From the NCBI GenBank assembly GCA_905221605.1, contig CAJNDS010002270.1, positions 348,435 to 412,434 on the forward strand: 64,000 bases of DNA. The letters run 5' to 3'. Below are positions 20,631-30,820 of the stretch, piece by piece (position 1 is the stretch's first letter; each line of letters starts with the position of its first letter). The stretch comes from Symbiodinium natans (lineage: Eukaryota > Sar > Dinophyceae > Suessiales > Symbiodiniaceae). The notes below the pieces were generated by a model that ran no database searches, was not told the origin of the DNA, and was given only the letters and a program-made list of their open reading frames with translations. The position numbers and the translations under genes are program-made.

Positions 20631-20700
20631 CTTTCTCTTTCTCTCTCTCTATATATATATATGTATACATATACATATACATATACATACACATATCCCA
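20538..20700. repeat. (CT)n and (ATAC)n microsatellites
   Basis: About 110 bp of CT-rich repeat with a pure CT run near 20590-20625, then TA and ATACAT repeats. The Arg/Glu frame on the minus strand is a by-product. Confidence 0.95.
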
Positions 20701-20875
20701 AAGACTGAAAAACCGTTCCTAGAATATTAGCACCTGCTGCACAGGTGTGTTTCCCGTCGGGTACCCGACAATTCTTCAGCTATACAGCTTGATGTGCATT
20801 GTTGTCAAATTGGGGCCACAATTTATTTTCATCCTCCTGACGCAATAGGTTAACCAATTCGTTTGATGGAAGGAA

Positions 20876-21318
20876 GTGGCCACCGCTGGCACCACATCGC
20901 GCGTGGCTTCAACTGCACTTCGACTTAACCAGTCTCTAGTATTGTTGAATCTTCTTGTGAGGTTGAGGACCCAGTCAGGAATGTTGATTCGGGCAACTGA
21001 TAAGAAGCCTCCTACCAAGCTGGTTGTTGTGGTTTTTGTGATTTGTTTACTGGAATTAAACCAAGACCTCGGCTGCTGGCACTGCTGTTACTGGTGGCGC
21101 GGCTGTTGGCGCTGGTGCTACCAGTGTTACCGCTGGCATCACACACGTGGCTTCAACTGCACAAGTATTATTGCATCTTCTTTGCAAGGTTGAAGACCCA
21201 TGTTTCAATCACCTGGAAACCTGTATGTCACAATGTGCCACTGTTGCAGTCAAGCCGGCTCGACACCCTAAGAGTGACACAACCCTAAACCCTAATGTTC
21301 ACAGGAATTGTGCCTCTC
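20876..21318 (+). CDS. Ala/Thr/Val-rich exons, internally duplicated
   Basis: Two related blocks. At 20876 the frame reads VATAGTTSRVASTALRL then NQSLVLLNLLVRLRT. At about 21085-21318 another reads TAVTGGAAVGAGATSVTAGI then THVASTAQVLLHLLCKVEDP and ends at TGA near 21318. Both contain a GGCTTCAACTGCAC core followed by an L-rich segment, so one arose from the other. There is a palindrome copy on each side (20756 and 21377). The function is unknown and no start is identified. Confidence 0.4.
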
Positions 21319-21688
21319 AGTGACAGGGTCTACTGGCAACGAAGTGAAGGCTGCTGTTTTTTCTCTATCTGCGTCCGTCGGGTACCCGACGGGTTTTAGA
21401 CTGAAGGTTTACGGTTTAGTGTTTGGTGTTTAGGTGTCAAAGCTTAGAGTTCTGTATGTTAGGGTTCAGGGTTTAGTGTTTTGGGTCAAGGGTTTCTGCT
21501 TTAAGGTAGGGTTCGGCGTGCCTGACATCCAAGGCCCCCAGGCCAAAGGCCATGCCAGCCGTCTTACGCGAGCGGATGCGGCTGCAGGCATGGCCGCCAT
21601 CACACATCCACATGTTAAACTGTTAGCACGTCCACATGTTAAAGCCTCAACACCAAACCTGTCAAGCCTAAACCTTCAACCCTAAACC

Positions 21689-22047
21689 ACAGCTTTGCCC
21701 TGCAAGGCCCTGAACAGCACTGGCGGCGTCGTCGGCGTGAGGGCAAGCATGCAGAAAGCAAAGCCACCAGGCAAAAACACCAAGAGTTCCAAGAAAGGCT
21801 GAACTCTCTGTGTGTTCTTTCCGATTTTTTGCCTGGACATTGCTTGATGGGCTGTTCGAGCCCTAAGGAAGCCAGCCAAGTCAAGCTTAGCTCAGCTCCT
21901 ACAAGCGGGCAGATCCTAGTAGTGGGCTGTGCACAGCAGCAACTGTGGAGCTGTTTAAGGGCTAAGCAGTGTTCCGGGCTGTCCAGCCCTAGGCAGCTAC
22001 ATTTCAGCGGATCTATAGAGGTTCTGGGCTGTGTCTTGGTGGGATAG
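21689..22047 (+). CDS. Open frame, unknown product
   Basis: A 118-codon frame without an early ATG, ending at TAG 22045-22047. It begins with an Arg-rich charged segment (EQHWRRRRREGKHAESKATR, then QKHQEFQERLNSL) and ends with sequence derived from the hairpin satellite (GGGCTGTCCAGCCC near 21977). The charged first half looks coding. The second half may be intron or 3' sequence. Confidence 0.3.
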
Positions 22048-22859
22048 GTGATGAGGGTTGCCTTTGAGTTTCTGGGCTGTCTAGGCCTAAGCGTGCAGCA
22101 AACCCTTGCAAGTTGCTGGCTTCGGCAGGCTGTGCAGCCCCTAGGACCTTAGGAGTAGTAGCAGTGTCCGAGCGGCGGCAAGAAGAAAGCACTGCTGACA
22201 GAACCCAGGTGTGACATATTATACAAACAGAAATATATATATATATATATATATGATCCCCAGGGGGGGGGGGGGGGGGGGGCGGGAACCCTAACCCTAA
22301 ACCCTAAAAACCCTGGTTGCATTCTGATAGTATTTAGTTGATGGCAAGAGTGAAGCTTGGAGTGGCCTGTCGGCAGGCCACGCGTGGATCGAAGCCTGCC
22401 GAGCTTTGCTGTGGAGCTGGTCAAGGCGCCTTTTGCGTGTTTGCATGCTTGTGGAGTTTAGGTTGTAAGTGTAACCTTAAGCCACAACTGTAAGATGATG
22501 GCATGGAATTGCATAAAGGCCAATAGTCTAAGCCTGAGTCCCTGAACACTGCGCCTTAAAACTAAACCCTAAACCCTAGAGCCGCAAGTCCACCTTAAAT
22601 CCTCAGCCTTAACATAAGCCAAAAGCCTAAACACCCTAAGCCACAGCACTAACGCCAACATGTCGGGCACCCAACAGTGGCCATTTAGCATCATTTTACA
22701 CCTGAAGAACTATTGTCACCGTCGGGTACCCGACAAAAGTTACAGCAATTCATAGTAGTGGTGTTGTGGTGGTAGTGGTGGTAGGAACGTGGGCTTAAAC
22801 CCTGAACCCTAAGGCCTTAACCCTAAACCCTAAGCCCTAAACACCAAACCCTAAACCCT
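22048..22859. other. Spacer with (AT)n, poly-G and decayed repeats
   Basis: Holds (AT)n at about 22231-22253, a 20-nt G-run at 22263-22282, decayed hairpin units (22070-22145) and telomeric units, and palindromes at 22662 (decayed) and 22721. No gene is recognised. Confidence 0.7.
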
Positions 22860-23000
22860 CAAATGGGCTGTGTAGCCCTAGGCCGGGCTGTATAGCCCTA
22901 ATTGGGCTAAATAGGCTGTGTAGCCTTAGTTGGGCTGTATGCCCTAGAAGAAATGGCCTGTAAAGGCTTAGGCCGGGCTGTAAAGCCCTAGGTTTAAGCC
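22860..23000. repeat. Hairpin satellite array 5
   Basis: About six units in the forward orientation, including a GGCCTGTAAAGGC-type arm variant near 22950. Confidence 0.85.
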
Positions 23001-23842
23001 CCTAACTTGGGCCTCTAGACCAAAAAACTAAACCCTAAACCTTAAACCCTGAGCCTTAAGCCAAACCACCTAAGTAAAGCTTGGCCTAAGGCTTTACAGT
23101 CCATTGTCCTACACAGCCCGGTTTAGGGTTTCAGGGTTTAGGTTTGTTTAGGGAAAAGCGATTAGGGAGATAGTCGCAAGGCTAGGGCTTGGGTTTTAGG
23201 CCTTAGGCCTTAGGGCTTGGGGCGATATGCATGACGACCCTAAGCCCTAAACCGCAAGCCCTGGACCCTAAACCCTAAGGCCTAAACCCCAAGCCTTAAG
23301 TCCTTAGGCCCAAGGCCTAAACTCGAAACAACAGTTCTTGAGGTGTATGATGATGTTAAAATGGCAACAACTTTTGTCGGGTACCTTATGGTGTATGTAT
23401 GATGACTCTCAAGCCTGGACATGTTTGAAAGCACTGAACCTGAAACCAGTGAATCCTTGAACTTCAGAAGCATCGCCATGGCCTGGCATCACAGCTTTAG
23501 GGTCAGCTTTAGGGTTTAGAGTGTATGTAACCTGAAGTTGAGGGCGTATGATGATGCTAAATGGCAACTACCTTTGTCGGGTACCCGACGGGGTGTGCAT
23601 GAAACTCAAGCTTTAACACACTAAACTTTTAAACCCTAAGTCCATTCGGCCTCGAGTTTAGTGTTTAGGGATTATGGGTCTAGGATACAGGGCCTACATG
23701 AAGTTCAGGGCAGAGGGTGTGGGACGATTTGAATGCTATGTCGCGGGTTTTTTTGGCACCGAACAATAGGGGTCGCTCGCACAAAAGTATGCCCCCATAC
23801 TAAATGGCAATTCAGAAACGCACAGCTTTAGTGACGTTGAAT
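23001..23842. other. Decayed telomeric sequence with palindrome-family elements
   Basis: Two inverted copies of the palindrome element (23376 decayed, 23576 intact), each preceded by GATGATG(T/C)TAAAATGGCAAC-like flanks. Part of this block (AATCCTTGAAC, AGCATCGCCATGG, ATCACA) recurs next to the isolated copy at 54.66 kb. No gene is seen. Confidence 0.7.
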
Positions 23843-24133
23843 CTACCACCACTACCACCACTACCACCACTACCACCACTACCACCACTACCACCACTAC
23901 CACCACTACCACCACTACCACCACTACCATCACTATCACCATTACCACCATTACCACCACTACCACCACTACCACCACTACCACCACTACCACCACTACC
24001 ACCACTACCACCACTACCACCGCTACTACCACTACTACCACTACTACCACTACTACCACTACTACCACTACCACCACCACTTCTACCACTACTACCACTA
24101 CCACTACCATTACCATTACCATTACCACTACCA
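23843..24133. repeat. (ACCACT)n / (ACT)n microsatellite
   Basis: About 290 bp of ACC/ACT triplets, mostly ACCACT hexamers. It gives poly-Val or poly-Leu-Pro frames by chance. Confidence 0.95.
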
Positions 24134-24235
24134 CACTACAAGCCTAGGGCTATACAGCCGGCCTAGGGCTTTACAGCCAATCCTCCTAGGGCTTTACAGC
24201 CCAGCCTAGGGCTTTACAGCCTATCCTCCTCGGGC
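24134..24235. repeat. Hairpin satellite, reverse orientation
   Basis: Four units read CCTAGGGCT-(ATAC/TTAC)-AGCC, the reverse complement of the other arrays. Confidence 0.85.
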
Positions 24236-24893
24236 CCTAACACCTAAAACTTACATACCCCGTCGGGTACCCGACAAACACTAAGGCCTAGACTATCCGT
24301 AAAGCCTAAGCCCAAGCCCAAGCCCTCATAAGGTCTCGTCACAGGAGGCAAGTTTTAAATGCCCAAGGAGTTCTTAGTTCTAACACTAAACCCTAAACCC
24401 TAAACCCTAAACCCTAAACCGGGTACCCTATACATCATCCTGTGCATGAGCTAGGTTCTCCATGCATGATCATCCTTTAACAAGGAATATAAGGTACCTC
24501 GCCTAATCACTATGAGGATTAGGAGGAAATTCACCAAACTCTAACCCTGAACCCTGAACCCTACTATCTCCTAAACCCTAAACCCTAAACCTAAACCCTC
24601 ATTTGCCAGGACGAAAGAAGTGACCTGCTGTCGCGCGCTGTGGCAAGGCAAGGTTGCTGCTGGGAGGATTCAAAGCTAAGGGTTCAAGGAGGGTTTTGGA
24701 TAGTCATGGTTGTGAGCTTAGGGTTTAGGGTTTAGGGTTTAGGTAAGCCTTGAGTCCGTAAATGCAAATGCCCGACTCATATCTGTCTAGCTGAACTTGA
24801 TGTCTGAATTAGACACCTTCTGTGTATCCACGTCGGGTACCCGACAAAGTTCTTCTGTTATGTAGTCAATAAAGTGTTCATTTCTAACCTAAA
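24236..24893. other. Last repeat-rich spacer before the gene island
   Basis: Degenerate CCCTAAA and palindrome copies at 24262 and 24832. After the last palindrome the sequence loses satellite character almost completely until 51.1 kb. Confidence 0.7.
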
Positions 24894-25097
24894 ATGCACA
24901 AGGGCTCTGCAGGCTGGCCCCAGCATCTGATTCTCAGTGCTGCAATTTTTGTCTTGGCCTTCGCCGCAATGATGTACATGGCCATCGAGCAGTTGGCTTG
25001 GGTCACGCTCCTTCGCCAGAAGAAGCCCAGGCTTCCAGCCGGCTTCAAGCTGTATGCAACAGCAACAGATGCTGTGCGCGTCTCTTGGCTTGCTTGA
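24894..25097 (+). CDS. Small putative membrane protein, 67 aa
   Basis: An intact ATG-to-TGA frame. One hydrophobic segment (about residues 12-33, ILSAAIFVLAFAAMMYMAIE) predicts a single transmembrane helix, followed by a basic stretch (RQKKPRLPAGFK). It begins 48 bp after the last palindrome copy. I do not recognise the family. It could be a complete small protein or a first exon. Confidence 0.45.
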   Translation: MHKGSAGWPQHLILSAAIFVLAFAAMMYMAIEQLAWVTLLRQKKPRLPAGFKLYATATDAVRVSWLA

Positions 25098-25435
25098 GGA
25101 GATTGTCTCATAGGAGTAATTGAGTCATGTGGCACTGTGACTACCCTCTTCCTCTAACACCTTGTGTGATTGGTGGGTTTTCTTGTTGTCATTTGCCTGA
25201 ACATAGAAACGTCAGGGTTCAGGGGTGTGTTCAGGCTTCAGGCTTCTGCATAAGGCTTGCAAGACCCCCCCCGCCAAAGGTTCAATATGGGCGGCTACAG
25301 GCTCGGGTTTTCGGGCCAGGGTGTTTTAGCATTGCAAGTGTCTTATTGTCATAGGGGGATTGCTTGTCATCAGCTGAGGCTGCAGCCCGCAAAACAGCTC
25401 ATCGTGTGCAGGTGTCACTGTCTGGTGCTTGCAGT

Positions 25436-26656
25436 ATGGACAGTATGGAAGCGGATGGGCATGATCTTCCGAACGCAAAGCTGGGCAAGCTTCAGTCTGT
25501 GTTGGACACAGACGGTGCCAATGGCGCCAAGTGGATGGTGCTTTCCGTGACGTTTGGGCCAGGTTACCAGGCGACCCTGGCGGAGCATTGCACGTGGGGA
25601 GGTGGTGTGCTCTCGACCTCCGTCCCTGTCTCGCTGTGTGAGACAAAGGCTGGGGGTCTGAAGATAAGATTGCTTCAACTCATGAATTCCAAAAGCCTTG
25701 AACACTTCCAACCATGGGCCAGGTATCCAGCAAGCAGATTGGTCTCTTGAACGCCGACGCAATCCAGAGGGTGATGTGCCAATTCCACGGCCTGGGGCTC
25801 AGGATGGACGTTCGCAAGGTCTGGCAAGACATGCCAAAGGATGATCCCAGCGACGAGCACCGTCTCACGTTCTACATCCTTGTCGAGGAGGGGCTGGAGG
25901 ACTTGCAGCGTGTGAGTCTAAGATCTGGTGTCGACCTTCGCGACTTCATTTGCAGCGACACCAAGTCGCACCTCCAAAGCAACGCAGACACGGGGCATGA
26001 CTTGGATGTGCGTGGCTACTATCCTCTCTTCCAGAAGTACAAGATCCCTGCACTCATGCAATTCTACAAACAGGCTCAATGCCTGTTGTTGGGGCTTGAG
26101 TGCGAGCCGACACTTGCCTTGTCTTATGTTTGTGGTCACTCACTTTTTTTAAAGCTTAAGCAAGGTTTTATTTATACTTTGTAAAGTTTTGGCATTCAGG
26201 GACATCCTGACGCATCCGGAGCTGAGCATGGTGAAGGTGGCGCACATCTACCCACATCACCTGCTCAGCCATGCGACTGGCTCCGAGGATGCAGCCTTGG
26301 ACATTCTCCTGAGCAAGACAGTGGTGGCCAAGCTGATCAACGTGACGGTGGAAGCAAAACCACTGGTGATCAGCGGCCCAGAAGTTACACTTGGAGACAT
26401 GCTGAGGCGCGGGCTCCCTTGAGAAAAAAAACCTGCTCACCTGACTGAGTGCTTTTCTTTAATGGAAGTTATGTGCAGCAGGAAGCGGCAGATCATGGAG
26501 GACCTGGAGAGCGCGAAGCGTCTGAAGTTGTCCACGGAGCAGAAGATTTACAGGCTTGAGCAAGAGCTCTCAAGTGTTGGTCGCTCGAGAGTCCGGGGCC
26601 AGCTGACCTTGGGCCTTGCTTTCCAAGCATGCAGTCGTGTGTGTGGAACACAGTAA
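25436..26656 (+). CDS. Multi-exon gene of unknown function
   Basis: Candidate exons: 25436 onward (MDSMEADGHDLPNAKLGKLQ, then HCTWGGGVLSTSVPVSLCE); about 25714-26085 (SSKQIGLLNADAIQRVMCQF, then DPSDEHRLTFYILVEEGLED and PLFQKYKIPALMQFYKQAQ); 26202-26422 (RDILTHPELSMVKVAHIYPH, ending TLGDMLRRGLP and TGA); and about 26462-26656 (KRQIMEDLESAKRLKLSTEQ then KIYRLEQELSS, a short coiled coil). The frames change between blocks as expected of introns. I recognise no domain. Which blocks belong to one transcript is not settled. Confidence 0.5.
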
Positions 26657-27300
26657 AATGCCACAGCTTAGGGCCACAGGAGTAATGCAACCACGGGGCT
26701 TCCAGGATCTGAAATACGAACTGTTCATAAGAAATGTTGATTTCACCAGTCCAGGCCCATGCACACAGCTGCATAGCTGCGCCCAGACCTTATGGCTTTT
26801 GTGCACAGCCCTGACAGGCTGGACCATTGTTTCTCTGCAAAAATCAGTGTGAGTTTGGTCCGAAGTGCCATTCTGAAACCTTGAAGCATAGGCGCTGCGT
26901 CTGAAACCATGGTGCCACATCATAAAACTTAGCAAGATGGGATGAAGGCCTAAACCCTAGCAAAGTCCAAACCCTAAACTCCTCAACCTAGTTCGCCAGG
27001 TACCTACCCCTGTCTGAAGTACCATAGAATCCACACTTTTCATGTCCAAAACCTTTCATGGACCCCTTCAGCTTTCTGGTGGACAGGCCTTTCACGATTT
27101 TTGTTGTTGTGAGGGCGTAGTTTGGAGGGCTTCAATACTATGAAAAGGCCAGCCAGCATCACACTGCCCAGCCTTCTGGTCCAGAGATTCTGAGGCTTAT
27201 GGTGGCGGTGCACATGCCACGATGATACTAAACACAAAATAGGATATAGAGGTGGCCAGTCAATCTTGAGGTTCCCATGCAATAGCAGAAGCCTGTCACC
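26657..27300. other. Intergenic or intronic, no clear exon
   Basis: Unique sequence with a small patch of decayed telomeric units at 26945-26985. No frame is convincing. Confidence 0.5.
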
Positions 27301-28179
27301 ATGCCGCCCAAGCGAGCTGCAAAGAAGGGGAAGGCCGGGAAGATGACAAAGAAGGAGGCCCACCGTGCCAAGCAGAAGTGTCAGTATGAGAGCAGGCGCC
27401 CTAAGTGTTGGCGCCCACGTCTCCACTTGCCACCCGGGAAGTACATGGTGCTTCCAGTCCTGGAGAAGGCCCAGGAGGATGTTCTGATCAAGCGTGAGCT
27501 TCTGGCAGTGAAGGACGAGCCAGCCATCAAGAAGGAGCTGGATGACAAGCACACAGCGACGGAGGTACAGCCAGTCATCAAGAAGGAGCTGGATGGCAAC
27601 CTTACTGTGAAGCACGTGATGAAGGACAGGCAGCTGAATTCCAGACCTTGTCTCAGTATGTGCCAGACATGTTAAACACAATGTACAAATGTGTGCATGC
27701 ATGCTTCAACGAAAATTTTAAGCAAAGCTCCACACATTCAGGTGACACAAGTGAGATATTCATCGGTGACATCGAGGAGCACCCCTTCGTTGTCAAGCTG
27801 CTAAACATGTTTTTACCAGCAGCAGATGGTAGTTTTTCTTCATGTTTTTGAACAGTTCTTCATTCTTTCCACTTTTCAAATCGACCTTCTTCATGCCTTG
27901 AAACACTTATTCATTCTTTCCTTTTCTCAAATCGACCAGGTTTCGCGAGCTGCGCAAAGAATACCAGTACAGGGGATTGACCATACAGCAGATGGATGAC
28001 ACAATCCAGGAGCAGCAGAGAGACTCCGTGGCACTGATTTTTTTGAATTTGTTTCCATCTCAAATTTTGGTTGGTTGTGTGCGAACATACTTGTAATTGA
28101 GCAACTCCTGTCTGTGCAGCTGCCAGGAAGGATAGACTCACAGCAGGCTCGTGCACGAATCTATGGCGTGCTCCTCTGA
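27301..28179 (+). CDS. Basic, Lys-rich protein with clustered SUMO-consensus motifs (multi-exon)
   Basis: The ATG at 27301 sits in a good context (CACCATG). The N-terminus is strongly basic (MPPKRAAKKGKAGKMTKKEA), as in nuclear proteins. Residues 63-96 contain four psi-K-x-E motifs: IKRE, VKDE, IKKE and IKKE, the last two in a duplicated IKKELDD / IKKELDG unit. Later candidate exons: 27742-27828 (GDTSEIFIGDIEEHPFVVKL...), about 27940-28037 (FRELRKEYQYRGLTIQQMDD...) and about 28121-28179 (LPGRIDSQQARARIYGVLL, then TGA). Each later exon follows an AG acceptor, and exon 2 is followed by GTAGT. The join between exons 2 and 3 does not resolve by eye. psi-K-x-E is the known SUMO-acceptor consensus. 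Actual modification is inference. Confidence 0.5.
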
Positions 28180-28585
28180 TAGCCTGGGCAAGGACATCAT
28201 GCTGCTGGAAGCAAGCCAAAATGCCTTCTGTCCCGTGGAATCATTGCTGGCTTTTGGGTTGTGAGGTTGGCGGTTCTGTGGCTATGTGTGTCTGCTTTGA
28301 CTGTTGTCGGCGCTCAGCTGCTGAATTCCAGGTTGTGGGTGTGCAGGTTTCAATTCTTGGGCTGCCACAGAGACTCAGGGTTTTCACCACGTGGCTTAGC
28401 CAGTCAAAGACATTTAACAAGGTTGCACCCATCTTGTCACATTTCATTTGCCAGCTGACTGGGCTCAGACCTTGTGTGTGTGAGTGTGCTTTTCTTCTTC
28501 CATGTTTATATGCATGGATTCAAGTCCGGCTGGCAAGTTAAGTAAGCACCTTTGCCTTTTTTTACATAGTTTCGGTGCGAGAAAC
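28180..28585. other. Intergenic
   Basis: Cys-rich frames on the plus strand at 28221-28541 look spurious. I see no supported gene. Confidence 0.4.
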
Positions 28586-28924
28586 ATGTCGGACACTTCG
28601 GAGAGCAACAAGAAAAGGAGGTTCACAACAACAGAGCGTGCCAGAAATGAGACGGGAAGGGGCTTGGTGGTGGCAGTGATGCAGAAGCAGCCCGAGACAG
28701 TCGACCTGCTGCTGAAGCACCTCCGGGGCATGGGATATGAATTGGCGAGTGGCTTCGGGACGGACGCCGACGATGGGATACAGACTGCTTGCCAATGGGT
28801 GGACCAGAAGTACAGATGTATTCGGGACCTGCCATGTGCAACCCTGATTACAAAACTTTTGCAACCGTTGTCACCACAGACCCTGTTGGCAGCAAAACTT
28901 GAGCAGCTCAAGAAAGAGGCCTGA
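28586..28924 (+). CDS. Uncharacterised protein, 112 aa
   Basis: The ATG at 28586 opens a clean frame to the TGA at 28922-28924. It begins MSDTSESNKKRRFTTTERAR, with a basic nuclear-type cluster, then a likely helical LLLKHLRGMGYELASGFG segment and a C-terminal QTLLAAKLEQLKKEA helix. Three overlapping minus-strand frames are shadows. I do not recognise the family. It may be a complete small gene or a terminal exon. Confidence 0.5.
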   Translation: MSDTSESNKKRRFTTTERARNETGRGLVVAVMQKQPETVDLLLKHLRGMGYELASGFGTDADDGIQTACQWVDQKYRCIRDLPCATLITKLLQPLSPQTLLAAKLEQLKKEA

Positions 28925-29512
28925 GCCTTGGGTCACACCATGTCGTTCAGGAGTGCATTGGGTATCCTTCCTTGACAGCCCAAACTGCCCGTGTGCATTT
29001 TGGATGTGACTGGGCAGGTTCTTCTCGAGATCCTAGAGTTCTGCACTGGAATGCGGCCCGACACTGAACTGAAGGAGCCATGTTACCCTGAACTCTGAAC
29101 CCTGAATGAAGATTCATAAGTTTCGTGCTCAGGGTTTGGGCTTGGGCGGCTTACAGGTTTGTGCTTTAGGATTTAGGCTTTTGAAATTGGCTTCAGGGTT
29201 AGGATGCGCAACTGACACTTTGCACACCTCTGTGTCCGTGCTTGGGGTTTGGTAGAACGGTTTGACAGTGGTGGCGCAGGATTCCTTGCGCAATTGGGTC
29301 TTCCTCCAGCAGTACATGTGTTGGAGGTGCAAGCAACGTGGGTCCCGAGCCATGCATATTGGATTTCCTCTACAATGGCCATCTGCAGGCGTATATGAAA
29401 TCATTGACACAGCTGCTTGGCTTTGCCACGGCTGGACTTAAAGTCTTCAGGGTTCCAGGTTTTGTAGAAACCGCAATAAGAAGTCTTAAAGTTGAACTCT
29501 TGATAATAAGTA
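28925..29512. other. Intergenic
   Basis: Unique sequence with a few decayed telomeric words near 29095-29200. No supported gene. Confidence 0.45.
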
Positions 29513-30043
29513 GGAGGGGCTCAAGATCAGAAGTCAGCCAAGGCTGGACAGCCACATTTGCGACATCGCTTCACTAACAAGTGTGCAGCGCTGACTGTCG
29601 TGGCTGCTGCGGTGGCGTTGAACTACAGTGAATCTGCTGCGTATCTGGTGGACACGACCGGCAAGAGTCATTGGCCACAGTTTCTGATTAGTCTGTCATA
29701 TTAATAATAAATTGTAAGTGTCTTTTCCTCCGACATGCTGGGGGCCTGAGGTTGCGGTTCTTGCTCAGCCTTGCTTCCTGACTCCATTGTGCTCAACATT
29801 CCCGCACCATCACCGGGCAGGTCATGTCAGAAGCAACTTCTTTCAAGCAAGCGTGTGCCCAGCGAGAAATTCAGAATCCCCAGACGCTCTGACTCCAGCT
29901 CGTCTTCAAGGTCCTCAATTTGCTGTCACCTAGATGACATGTTCCAACAATGTGAGTCACCGATTAACACAGGAGCAGCTCCAGTAGTTGTCTTTGACGA
30001 CATTGATGAAACTCCACCACCACCACCACCCACAAGTGGTTGA
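29513..30043 (+). CDS. Two candidate exons, Ser/Pro-rich C-terminus
   Basis: About 29513-29703 reads GGAQDQKSAKAGQPHLRHRF then TNKCAALTVVAAAVALNYSE. About 29771-30043 reads SIVLNIPAPSPGRSC, then KRVPSEKFRIPRRSDSSSSS, then VVVFDDIDETPPPPPP and ends TSG-TGA. The second has a basic/Ser-rich, probably disordered segment and an acidic/proline end. Membership in one gene is inferred from order and strand only. Confidence 0.35.
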
Positions 30044-30497
30044 GTTTTTACTGGGTGGCAGCAATGCTGTCAGTGAGATGTTGGCAAGAAACAGCTGGCT
30101 TAGGCAACCGAGGATTGGAGTAAAAGCGTGGCAGGTTCTGAATCAATCAAGCCTAATCCGTAAGAACACTAAATCCTAAAGCCTAAACGTAAGGCTAAGC
30201 CTAAGTTTAAACCTTACACCGAAGCCTAAGCTTAAGTCATGGCGGGGCTGGTCTGTATAACATTGATTTACAATGGGTTTGTGTTGGCTGCTGTGTGGTG
30301 TGACCATTACAAAAGGTTATTCATGATGTTCTGTTTTTTTTTGGTCTTTGTGGGGAATAAAGCTACTATAGGTCCGGCCGCTGCGCGGGGCTGGCCTTCA
30401 TAATAATTTAACAATTAGTGGCTGTATAGCACAAGGGTGCTGGGTTGTACAATCCTAGGGTAGTTGTTCGCTGGGTTGCTAAACATCTTACATAATC
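30044..30497. other. Intergenic with decayed repeats
   Basis: Decayed telomeric words at 30150-30240 and one decayed hairpin unit (GGGTTGTACAATCC near 30443). No gene. Confidence 0.5.
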
Positions 30498-30806
30498 ATG
30501 GGGTCTTTCTTTAGAATTCTTGGGCTGCAAAGCACCATAGGTACTGGCTCGATTGACCGTCGCCTAGCACGAGGCTGGATGGCTGTGCAAGTAGCTGGTG
30601 CTGGTGGCTGTGGTTCGTTTGGATGCACTGAGGTTGTAAAGCTTCCAGAGGCTAGCAGTGTTTGTACTAGTGTTGCACTTTATGTGTGGGGAGAGTGTGG
30701 GCAGCTGATGGGCGGTGAACAGCAGAGGGTGCTTGGGCATCACAGGATTCTTTGGTTTTTCTCCACAAGACAATTTTGCTCGAGAGAGGATGAGCAGGGT
30801 GCCTGA
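30498..30806 (+). CDS. Intact 102-codon frame, unknown
   Basis: ATG at 30498 to TGA 30804-30806. Gly-rich middle (AVQVAGAGGCGSFGC) and a segment YVWGECGQLMGGE that faintly resembles an RCC1 repeat signature. A single weak match is not enough to assign RCC1. The first codons contain a decayed hairpin unit, so it could be spurious. Confidence 0.25.
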   Translation: MGSFFRILGLQSTIGTGSIDRRLARGWMAVQVAGAGGCGSFGCTEVVKLPEASSVCTSVALYVWGECGQLMGGEQQRVLGHHRILWFFSTRQFCSREDEQGA

Positions 30807-30820
30807 GGCATTGCTTTGCC

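Larger units (their letters stand above)
14925..24845. repeat. Cluster of 13 copies of a 14-bp palindrome GTCGGGTACCCGAC
   Basis: Perfect copies start at 14925, 15923, 16867, 17087, 17456, 18186, 18723, 20756, 21377, 22721, 23576, 24262 and 24832. Decayed copies are near 14991, 22662 and 23376. Flanks give an orientation: usually CC before and AAA after (CCGTCGGGTACCCGACAAA), or the reverse complement at 17087 and 23576. Several copies share a longer right flank (AAAAGTTGTxGCCATTTA then GCATCAT) and left flank (GCATACACCC), so the palindrome is the conserved core of a larger dispersed element. Confidence 0.95.

Noticed and set aside
20498-20701. Arg/Glu dipeptide-repeat frame on the minus strand
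   Set aside because: Product of the CT microsatellite.
23736-24166. Poly-Val and poly-Leu-Pro frames
   Set aside because: Products of the ACC/ACT microsatellite.
30660-30720. RCC1-like signature YVWGECGQLMGGE
   Set aside because: A single weak match without repeats. The real RCC1-like gene at 55.8 kb shows ten clear units.
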